DNA from: Antedon bifida
Lineage: Eukaryota; Echinodermata; Crinoidea; Comatulida; Antedonidae
Direction: 5' to 3'
NCBI GenBank assembly: GCA_963402885.1
Contig: OY727096.1
Span: 5,580,001-5,644,000, forward strand
Length of the DNA stretch: 64,000 nucleotides
The notes under the pieces are model-generated. The model was not told the DNA's origin, ran no database searches, and was given only the letters and a program-made list of their open reading frames with translations. Shown in pieces: positions 54,871 through 64,000 of the stretch. Position numbers and translations under genes: made by a program. The stretch's first letter is position 1; each line of letters begins with the position of its first letter.

Positions 54871-54962
54871 TTACACGTGGATATTTACACGAGGCTATTT
54901 ACACGGGGCTATTTACATGTGGATATTTACACGTGGATTTTTACACGCGCCATTACACGTGA
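54871..54962. repeat. 14-bp minisatellite overlapping the GPCR stop codon
   Basis: About six and a half units of TTACACGTGGATAT and variants. The last unit, on the minus strand, supplies the final codons His-Val-stop (CACGTGTAA) of the class B GPCR; the remainder falls in its 3' UTR. Confidence 0.75.
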
Positions 54963-57900
54963 CCATTTAGTTTAGTTTCCTTATCGTGGTTATCAACGTG
55001 AAGTTGTGGTGCACAGGGCGTTGTTTCATCAATCTTATCAAGCTCGTCATCATCCTTTATTGTCGCCATCCGGACCTATAATAATAAAAGTAATAATCAA
55101 AATAATAATAATAATATGGATAAATAATAATTATTATTCATAAGATGATACTGTTGAGGAATATTCGACTTCATTAGAAAATGAAATGGTCTCTCAAATT
55201 AAACCGATTTATTGATAAGGATGATGATAATAACATCTGTGTTGATGGTGTTGGAAATAATCATAACAATAAGACTGTGGAAAAGTTGATGTTGATGACG
55301 CTATAATGCCGGTGACGATTGTTGTTATAATAATGATGTAATGATAATGACGTCGAATTAACTATGAAAGAAAAACAATATAGAATATTCCCAAACGTTA
55401 GGCCTAATTGTATTTCGTGAAAAGAAGAGATTAAAACCGTGTTAAAAAACGACAACAATGATGATAATAGACTAAAATACGATAAAAAATGTTAATGATG
55501 ATGATGTATTACTATTAACTATAATGTTAAAGCAACTGGTGGTTATAATGATATAAGATTACTAATAATATTATGTTAGATATATTATGGCATGGTATGA
55601 CGATCATGCTGAATTATAACAATGGTGATTGCTATGCTATATGATGTTGATATATTGTATTGAATTATCATAAGACATAACATGGGGTAGCCTTGTTAAT
55701 TGTAGATATTTTCTAACATAACATAAGTTAATACTAAGAATAATAAACATCCATATAATAATTTAAATTGGATATCTATTTCTTTAAGTTTGAATGTTGG
55801 TTTCCGGTAAATTTTAGTCGTCCTATATAATAATGACCTACATTCCAAAGCAAGACGTTTCAAATCAATTTGTTTCTTGAAACGATGTAATGATAAAAAA
55901 TACGGACACTTAATATTAACATTTATCTTATCGCCAATGACACAACGCAGATTTACAAAAGTTGCACGTGCAAATGATTGACAATAATTTGTTTTACGCA
56001 CACGCCATGGACCTTTTGTGTCACAAGTTTACACACAAATATACAATACAAAATAGAATCAATAAAGATACCAACAAACATATCATTCATTGTTACATTA
56101 GTATTATTAATAGTAGTTAGTATACTTCATCACTTTTAATATTATATAAACAAAATGCAATGACATTTAATAAGACATTATAATAAAAGGTTTTAATAGG
56201 GAAGAGAACACAATTATGTTATTAAAATATACAATATAGGCGGTTACATCAGTCAAAATGCAGTTACGACATACACATGCTAAGCAGTATAAATACAAAC
56301 ACAAAAATGCTCTACACTTTCATAACAATACAACAAGGCAGTAAATTGTTTTTATTTTGTTAACAAAAACGGTGAAATGCAATAGAGGTTCTATATTAAG
56401 TAACCTAACTAGTAAACACCACTTCTACTGAACGATACAGTGAGGGTCGAAATGTTCATTATGCTCCTTGTGCTCTTCTCCTCAGGGTGCACCTAGTAGG
56501 CCTAGAAAGTAGGCCTACACCCTTCTCCTATCCTAGAATTAACTTAATAAATGTTGTGTTTTACTAAATATTGCACTTAGGCCTAGCGTATTAAAAAGAA
56601 AACGTACTCGGCATAAACATTATTTACTACCGAGGGATCCATTATGAAACAGTTGAGTCGATAAACAAACGATTCACGATTAATGATAGCGTATAGTCTG
56701 TGTTGTAGGAGTTTACAAGAATAAAGGTAAAGTTCGTATACTAAGTAGAAAATCAATACTTTCTTGTAATGTACATTAAAGTCTGTTTGACACTAGCTAT
56801 GCAGCTGAAAGGTGGCTTTTTCGGTCAGTAAAAGGTTTTCACACGCTCGAAAGTGTTACGCACGTACGACCAGAACCATACTTAAGCGTGGTTCCCACTA
56901 GGACGCAACGTAACGCAACGCAAGCGAATTGACCAATCACAAGCGATGGCTTATTCGATTGTGATTGCTAACTGTCTATAACTTCGCTTGTCATTGGTTA
57001 AAACGCTTGCGTTGCGTTTACGTCCTTGCGTTACGTTCTAGTGGGAACCAAGCTTTAAGCGTGGTTCCTACTAGGACGCAACGCAGGGACATACGCGTAA
57101 CGAAAGCGAGTTGTCCAATAGAAAGCCAATGTTTGAATAACCCATCGCTTGTGATTGGTAGAAAAACTTACATTGCGTGACGTCCTTGCGTTGCGTCGCT
57201 AGTGGGAACCAAGCTTTACGCAAGGAAGCCATATATTGAAAGATTTATTTAGAGTTATAACAAAAACCTTTGAACAAATAGATTGTTTTGATATTAAATT
57301 CGATAGCTAAAACCTTGTGAACGTTATACATTGCTATAGCAAAGGATTCAACTCTATACTGTTACATAGGAATAGTTTATAGTTTAGTTTATTCAGATGG
57401 CCGGTGTCACCCCAAATTAGGTTTCACTGCCAAATTAGAAACCGAACTTAATTTTGCAAATTAGGTGCTCTTGCAAAATTAAGTTCTATTGTCATTTTTT
57501 TTTAATATACATCGGTATGTACCACCTGACGTTCTAACGTGAACGGAATGACGTGAACGGAATGTCGTAACTCGTTCAATATATGGCTCTGGCAATTCAA
57601 GGACCTAAGCGCAACGCAAGCGAGTTGACCAAAGGAGAGAAGTGACAGGTCTAATAATCCATTCCTTGTGATTGGTCGAATGACCTGCGCTGCACTTCCG
57701 TTTTGTAGACACTAATAACATTTAATTTTCACTTTTACTTCAAAGATTCAGGCGTCAAAATTAACCGACTTTTCTATCATGTTGACATTAAAATTTTGCA
57801 TTAAATTAAGTTCCAACCTTTCCCAAGTGTGGCATTTAAATTGGCGGATTGAGCTTCTTCGGTGTCACAAAAGTGGTCAGGTGTGGTTCTTCCAATGAGC

Positions 57901-60900
57901 TCTGCTTTTTGGTATTTTTAATGGGCTAATATTGCCGCTTGCGTTTATCAAATATGTCTTCTTTCACATACACGTGGAAGTGAGTTCTTTACAATCAGAA
58001 TCTTTTATTAGTGCGTAGTGTCACGGTCAGCTTTAATGCATTGAGTCATTTTGGAAAGGGATTATACAAAGGTGTGATAACTACGTGCATGCATTAGTGT
58101 GGTGAATGCATGCGTACATTACCATGATGAGTAGTGGTTCTAAAATATGGGCCAGAGGTCAGATTTAGGCCTGGGTGGTGGTGGTGGTGGTGGTGTCTTC
58201 TTGTTCTGTGCATAAGTGAACTGTTCAGTACAGAAATAATATTAAGTACTTTACAATTGAACATTTAACGACAAATCACTAAACACAACAAACACAATGT
58301 AACGAATATTGGCCATTCAAACCGTCCGGCGTCATGATAACTTTCGCGACTCGTGCCCAACTGAGGTTGTCGCGGAAGCTACCACAACGTTAGACTTTCC
58401 CCAAGTCTGTATTTGTGGTCTTTTTTATACGTATGAAACGCCATATGTGCCAAAGTATCTATCTTTTTACTATATTAAGTCAAAACGCCGCCTGGAACCC
58501 AGGCTACTACAAACGTAAAAATGTGCATGCATGCGCAGATATTCGTTACCAGTTGTTTATTCGTAGTTTGGTGTCACGTGCCATGCAATCGACCAATTCC
58601 TGATACCAAGCTTTCTGATAACATTACGTAGACAAACAGAAATAATTTCTAATATATACAACACACCACACAGTTACATTGAAGATTAGTTAGCATGATT
58701 GCAAATCAATTTGCGTCAAGCTTGCATCTAAATACATGCACATCTGAACTAAGCCCACATAAGGATTGGTGTACGTCACAATGAGTTATGAAAACCAAGG
58801 AAGGCCTACGATAAAATAAGATTGGTCACCAAGACAAACGTACAATAAAGCTCCCGGTGTTTCATTCAAGCATTATTCCAGTGGCGTACGGTAATGGCTA
58901 TGTGCGCTCACTGGCTAAACCATGGGGTCTCGGAGCTTATGGGGGCCCTGAGCAGTTCCCAAAGGAAAATAGACATTAAAATAATGTCGAAAAGGGCTAA
59001 AAACACCCGAGGCCTCCAGCGTTGGAGGGCCACTTAGGGTTCCTAAACCAGGGGCCTCAGGCCTCTGTGTTACGCCACTGCATTAATCAGTATGCCTAGG
59101 ACTTCTAGCAACATTGAGTAGGTTTTTTGTGATAAACTTGTAGAGGGTTTTTACTGGGCATAGTAAAAGGCGTTGCTACTGTTATGTTATACCTGGACAT
59201 ACATGTCTAAAATATGCACAGCACACATCTAATAATGTTTGGATAATTTTTAAAGCATTATTTCAAAGGGTACCCCATAGAATAAAGAGTATTTATGTCT
59301 AAATCCATGCGAATTTAAATTAAATACAACACGAATGAATACAACGATTTAGCAAACCAATGTTAATGATTTTTACAGTACAGTATAGAATGTTAGGCCA
59401 TTTTTTTTTCTATTTTCTATATACCAATGTAACACAAGAACAGATTAACAATACAATTTTTAAGTGCAACATTTTTTTTTTGACTGCTGAAATACATAAT
59501 GAAAACTTACATAGGTCTGGCGAGCACTTGCGCGGCGTGCCCCTGTAGCTTCAGTGTCCTTCAATAAAAATATGACATTAAGTTATATAACTATTCCAAA
59601 AGTTTTTTTTTATGTTATACACATAATAATGTGTATAAGTGCGATTGTACAAATAATTTCATGAAGTGAAAGATGAAATTATATTGTTTTATATAACATC
59701 TAGACTTAAGTAGTTCTTGTCATTGTTACGATGTTGTTGTACGCGTCGTGCGAGTCGCTGTCAGAGGGCTAGACGCTGCTATTGGATTTCATGCAGATCT
59801 TTTTTTCGTACGCGAGGAGATTTATTTTTCGTACACGACAAAATGGAAAAAAAGTACTATTACTATTAGGCGGCCAATACGATCGTTCATTCATTAATGA
59901 CGACAAAACCCGAATATTATTAAGCCACGCTCCTTTAAGTACAAAAAGTCAAAAAGTCAATTTTTATTTCATCCGATCATGGAGGTTACGATCGGATTTA
60001 CTTAATTCTTAAATAAAGAATTATCAGTGTATAAATACAAGTAATGATAAATGGATTCCCAGTGAAAATAAATAGCACACAACATAGATTGTAATACGAA
60101 TAAAGTTGAATTAAAAGTGACACGACATTTAGAATAAATGTTACTAACGTAGATACTGTTCATTCAACATGACATATTTTTACACAAATAGCTATTAGTA
60201 AAATTAGTTGGTAATTTGAAACAATATATTAAAGCCTGAGATATAGGAATTGATCGATGGACCGATACCGTACCCTCTGGAATGAGAGCCAGAGTGCGTT
60301 GCTCGCGTCATGTGTTAGGGTTCACTAGTAACGGAAATTGGAAATATTCCAAATACTACTGTATAACTTTCCATAATAAATTATTATATTTGTTTTATAA
60401 AGACGCCTGACCCACCACAGACAAGAGGTGTAGTTAATCGAGTGGGTATGTCCTTCGTGGTGAACTAATAAACAATAACCAAAATCAGTTTTTATTAGGT
60501 ATTATTACAAATTTCACAAAGTTCTGGTGGCTGTCGGTTACAAACAGTCCTCAACTCTAATAAAAAGATGTTTGTTTTTTTCAGTGACGATGATTGGTTG
60601 ACTAATCTTCGAGGCACTTATTCGAGTAAATACGGTGTCTAAGGAAGTCTACATGCAGAGACTTTAAATAGAATCTCAATCTCATGGTAAAACACAACAA
60701 AATAATTATCATTATCTCTATAAGTTATACAATAAATATGAAAAATACAAACGAATTAATATAAACAAATATTCATTTGTTTGTCTTTTGTTGATGTTTT
60801 TTTTCTTTTGTTTTTTGTTGTTTTTTTCACATATTACAGAATAGAAATTCTCATGCTTTCTATAATCAAGATATTCTATACTAGATAGTGTTTCGACATA

Positions 60901-61701
60901 TAAAAGCAAGGATTTGATGAACATACTATTGCTTTTATATTATATCAAGGAGCTAAGTTACATCAACTAGGAGGAAGGCTACCCCACTTACGTCTGTGAG
61001 AGTGGTGAAAACTGAGGCTGAAGTTCGACGCACTGTGTTACCACTGATCCGGTGTAATCGCCAACTTGACCATCGCCTCCGCAAAATGGCTAGCACCTAA
61101 AAGCAAATAGATGTCATTTTCATGGGCAGTAAGTTGGTTGATGACGAAATTAATATAAGAAATATTGCCTGATTTATCGGATAATATAACATTTAAGATC
61201 CTCCTTTGGACGTGCTTTAGGAAAATATAGGCCTATATAAATACTCATGTTACGTATTGCACATCAACAGGCAGCATTATTGAATAATATAGATAAAGAC
61301 AGAACTAATTTATTAATAAATATATCATTGTTACTTAAAACGAGGTAACAAGTTTTTGACTATGTTAAATGCCTTTTCCATTAGATTGCTTATGCGCATG
61401 CGTATTCATATTTTCATATTCTTTATGCAGTCGAAAACAAAAATGTGCAACCAGTCACGCGTATTATAGGCCACGCCTAGATTCGATATTTTTAGGCTAG
61501 GAACTCACCTCGCCATTAAGAAAACAGTAGAGCAACGCCACAATAAAGCCTTGTATAGCAGGTGGCAGCTTTATGATACAGTGATTGAACACTATTTGTG
61601 CCCTAGACTGATCATGTGCTTCAGAATTGGGGGTTATTAAATATGTGAGGTTACACACTCCCAACAGTGGTGTTAAAACAGCGGTTGCTTTAATTGCTTT
61701 T
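54953..61701 (-). CDS. Class B1 (secretin-family) peptide GPCR, 3' part
   Basis: Minus-strand exons: 61701-61509, 61096-60992, 59558-59511 and 55075-54953 (stop TAA at 54955-54953), with GT-AG borders and phase 0 between them. The first exon encodes TM6-TM7: KAIKATAVLTPLLGVCN, then FNHCIIKLPPAIQGF and the hallmark FIVALLYCFLNGE, which marks class B1 receptors. The next begins VLAILRRRWSSWRLHR (juxtamembrane helix 8), then a Ser/Thr-rich tail TVRRTSASVFTTLTD. The 16-residue exon DTEATGARRASARQTY and a last exon, VRMATIKDDDELDKIDE to KETKLNGHV, complete an acidic tail. The N-terminus, hormone-binding domain and TM1-TM5 lie right of the window. Candidates are PDF-, CRF- or PTH/calcitonin-type receptors; I cannot separate them from this part. 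The 48-bp exon is the least certain. Confidence 0.83.
56885..57054. mobile_element. MITE, 'AGCGTGGTTCCCACTAGG' family, TTA-flanked
   Basis: 170 bp. AGCGTGGTTCCCACTAGGAC and CTAGTGGGAACCAAGCT inverted ends, with an ATTGACCAATCACAAGCGAT core and flanking TTA (56882-56884, 57055-57057). The family's second full copy starts 3 bp later. It lies in the last intron of the class B GPCR. Confidence 0.85.
57058..57215. mobile_element. Second, adjacent MITE of the same family
   Basis: 158 bp with the same ends. It shares the TTA at 57055-57057 with its neighbour and has TTA at 57216-57218. Head-to-tail placement through a single TTA indicates insertion of one copy at the target site of the other. Confidence 0.85.
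57596..57705. mobile_element. Decayed internal fragment of the same MITE family
   Basis: GCGCAACGCAAGCGAGTTGACC and CCTTGTGATTGGTCGAATG, at the expected spacing, match the family core. The terminal repeats are not recognisable. Confidence 0.55.
58437..58540. repeat. Dispersed repeat shared with 16333-16435
   Basis: AACGCCATATGTGCCAAAG, then CGCCTGGAACCCAGG and GTGCATGCATGCGC, parallel to the copy in the adhesion GPCR intron. It lies in the last intron of the class B GPCR. Confidence 0.6.
58879..59080. mobile_element. hAT-like non-autonomous element
   Basis: About 202 bp. CAGTGGCGTA and TACGCCACTG are perfect inverted ends. The 8 bp outside are CATTATTC and CATTAATC (7 of 8 equal), as expected for an 8-bp hAT target duplication. 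The interior is GC-rich with GGGGGCCCTGAGCAG and AGGGGCCTCAGGCC. Confidence 0.75.
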
Positions 61702-62837
61702 CTGAGGAAGAAAAAAGTAACAGACTATAAATGTTGAATAAAGACGATACAAAATAAGAGTTATGTTTATGTTATATAAGAGGTAAATGGAGAACAGATG
61801 TTTCAAAACGAGATAGGTATAAAATTTAAAAAAAACCGTTTGCTGGCGCTAATTTATGCTTATAATTCTTGGCGTTTATTAATAAAATTTTTGAAATTTT
61901 AATTGAAATGATTATAATTACGTCAGCAATTTTAGCATGGATTAGCGCCCTCAAATGGCTTATAGTTTGTAGACGTCGTTTATCCATTTCCCTCAATTAT
62001 AACATTTAAAATCGTTCATATCACAAAGTTTTTTAGGATGGTGCGACATTAAAACAGTGGACCATAACTTATGTTATTTCGACAGTTATGCCTTTTGATG
62101 TTCTAATAATAATGACAACCATTAACACACGTGACATTCACACCAATAAATTATAATTCAACAGTCATTTTAGGTCTAGAAAGTTCGGTAATTGCTATTT
62201 TTAGTAATCGTAATAATAATCATGGTACCATTTAAGTCATAGAATAATAATAATTAATGACATAAGCGGCTGTACGGCTAAAGCTAAAGGCGCCAAACCC
62301 TACTAATATTAATATAATACTTTACAGTTATACATTAATGATAAAAATAACAATCGCTTATTTAATAATTATGTTTTAGCATTGATAGGAATCATAATTT
62401 TTGTAGAACTGTTTTACGAGTTAATTCCTTTCCGCCCAATCAATTCGACAAAAATCATAAACACAGTTACAGTCATATACTCTATTATCCCTAGTCGGTC
62501 GTAAGCGGCGGTCACTTCAAACGTGCACTAATGATCAGCTACATATAATTAATTGCATGTAATGCTATTTAAAACAGACTCGTATGCTCTAATTAACCAA
62601 CTACGCACTTGTTTAATCATCAATAAAACTGAACGGTAGTTACTGCATACATATATTTACAAATTTGATATTGCTATTATTGATTTATAAAAGACAGAAA
62701 GCTCCAACAGTTAAATAAATGATTATATAATACTAATATGTCTAATAATATAATATGTTTAAGCGTCCAGTAGACAGTGGAGGAAAACCAGACCCTTGCG
62801 AGTTCTAATAAGGGATGTGGGATTACATACGAACACT

Positions 62838-63004
62838 TGTGGCGTAACGTAGAGGCCCCGGGTTAGGAACGCTAAGTAGCCCTCAGGCGTTTTTAGCCTT
62901 TTTCGACATATTTGAATGTCTTTCCCCTGGGCACTGCTCAGGGACCCCATAAGCTCAGGGCCCCTGGGTTTAGCCAGTGAGCGCTCATACCCGTTACGCC
63001 ACTG
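62838..63004. mobile_element. Second, inverted copy of the hAT-like element
   Basis: GTGGCGTAACGTAGAGGCCCC to CGTTACGCCACTG, with AGCTCAGGGCCCCTGGGTTTAGCC and TTTTTAGCCTTTTTCGACAT matching the 58879 copy on the other strand. The left terminus is mutated and no clear target duplication remains. It lies upstream of the visible class B GPCR exons. Confidence 0.7.
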
Positions 63005-63630
63005 TCCATGATATCATTAACGTCTCCACTTTGTCACATAAAACCGCCATAGAGAATAGCATCTATATCTCAACGCCGATTGGCTAATGTATCACATCTT
63101 AATATTACGTTAAATTACTTAATCCTATATGAAATTGCATCAACTGACATAATGTTAATAAAGGTATCGTGTACTACTCTAGGATGAAGTGGCTCAGCCA
63201 CATTATGTTTGTTCGTCGTTTGTTACTCGTTCGATTATACTTAAGGCTCTGGATGTGATGATCTAATGCTTTGCACTTTCTTCCATAAGGCTAATTGTGA
63301 TCATCTACAGTGAAAAACAACTAATTAAAATAATGTAAGAACAACATTATGTGCACTTAACCGCCTCAAGATATAGGCATACAAAGGAAACAGACGTACG
63401 CTTTATTTTTATTTAAAACTTATTTCAGCACTAAACATGCTGTTTTTATTATTTCGATTTAATTATTTCTTTCATAATATACTGCACAATAATTATTTTT
63501 GTCAATTGCAACAAATGATGTCAATAAAAGTGTGTAGAAAACACGCAATCTGGACAAAAAAACTACTAGCCTAGCTCTCGAATGGACAGCACCGATAACA
63601 GATTATATGCCTACCCTACAAAACGAATTA

Positions 63631-63771
63631 AGCTTGGTTCCCACTACTAGGACGCAACGTAAGGACGTAGACGCAACGCAAGCGAGTTGATCACTGACAG
63701 TTCAAATAATCCATCGCTTGTGATTGGTCAAATCCCTTACGTTGTGTTGCGTCTCTAATGGGAACCACGCA
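63631..63771. mobile_element. MITE, 'AGCTTGGTTCCCACTA' family, TTA-flanked
   Basis: 141 bp. AGCTTGGTTCCCACTACTAG and TCTAATGGGAACCACGCA inverted ends with TTA at 63628-63630 and 63772-63774 and the common ATCGCTTGTGATTGGTCAAA core. It is slightly shorter than the other copies. Confidence 0.85.
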
Positions 63772-64000
63772 TTACCATTTTGTACTACATAGACTCTATA
63801 AAGATAAACATATTAATCGAATTACCTTCATGATCTAAATCACAACTTATGAACTTATTTCACCTCTGAAAAAATGTTCCAAGATTTGAATAAATCCCAG
63901 AAAACTAAAGCTATAAAGCGTTGAGTGATTTTCAAAGTATTTATTATGGATGCCAGAAACCAATCTGGTCTACTTCGAGAGACACATATCCAGTAGTCTT

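Larger units (their letters stand above)
61702..64000. other. Intron or 5' region of the class B GPCR without a recognised exon
   Basis: I looked on the minus strand for a TM5-type exon and found none. The stretch contains the hAT-like copy at 62838-63004 and the MITE at 63631-63771. It is otherwise AT-rich. Confidence 0.4.

Noticed and set aside
55696-56001. 101-codon minus-strand frame in the GPCR last intron
   Set aside because: AT-rich, no recognisable domain, and no splice or transposon context that supports coding.
63940-64000. A further class B GPCR exon at the right edge (minus strand)
   Set aside because: The readable peptide does not resemble TM1-TM5 of the family and hits a stop quickly.

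Overview
The window is eukaryotic, intron-rich, AT-rich DNA with dense short repeats. The genes and repeat types suggest a marine invertebrate deuterostome, most likely an echinoderm. That rests on a multi-CUB secreted protein, adhesion and secretin-type GPCRs, a one-ORF Ty3/gypsy element of Mag/SURL type primed by tRNA-Leu, and a strong excess of the palindrome TAGGCCTA. The species is an inference. I rebuilt exons by hand from splice sites, reading phase and protein similarity. All four complete gene models close without a frame error.

Layout. (1) 130-6545 (+): 3' part of a modular secreted protein with one LDL-receptor class A-like module, five CUB domains and a Pro-Glu-Gly repeat tail; its 5' end lies outside the window. 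(2) 8906-17433 (+): complete 13-exon adhesion GPCR (831 aa) with signal peptide, hormone-receptor module, GAIN-like region, a degenerate GPS and seven membrane segments. (3) 18847-22241 (+): pyridoxine-5'-phosphate oxidase, PNPO (7 exons). (4) 23250-27044 (-): METTL18-type protein-histidine methyltransferase (8 exons, 316 aa), convergent with PNPO. (5) 27670-48221 (+): GTF3C4, the 90-kDa TFIIIC subunit (16 exons, 714 aa), divergent from METTL18 across a 625-bp shared promoter region. (6) 54953-61701 (-): 3' end of a class B1 (secretin-family) peptide GPCR, from TM6 to the C-terminus; the rest lies to the right of the window.

Mobile DNA. GTF3C4 intron 4 carries a 4951-bp LTR retrotransposon (29004-33954). 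It has identical 287-bp LTRs, a GTCAC target duplication, an exact 18-nt tRNA-Leu primer site and an intact 1327-aa gag-pol ORF, so it is a very recent insertion. Several small DNA-transposon families are scattered through introns and spacers: two with TTA/TAA flanks, one with TTAA-ended inverted repeats, one hAT-like, and two with long unique inverted repeats. Downstream of GTF3C4, short tandem duplications lead into a 4.4-kb satellite (48888-53262). Its ~186-bp monomers each carry a 64-bp near-perfect palindrome, and a 1.5-kb higher-order block is duplicated.

Function. The genes are ordinary animal genes and form no evident shared pathway: two cell-surface receptors, one extracellular CUB protein, vitamin B6 metabolism, ribosomal-protein methylation and RNA polymerase III transcription. 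The most unusual content is in the repeats and in a few gene-structure details: a GC-AG intron, a 27-nt microexon, and an adhesion GPCR predicted not to self-cleave.
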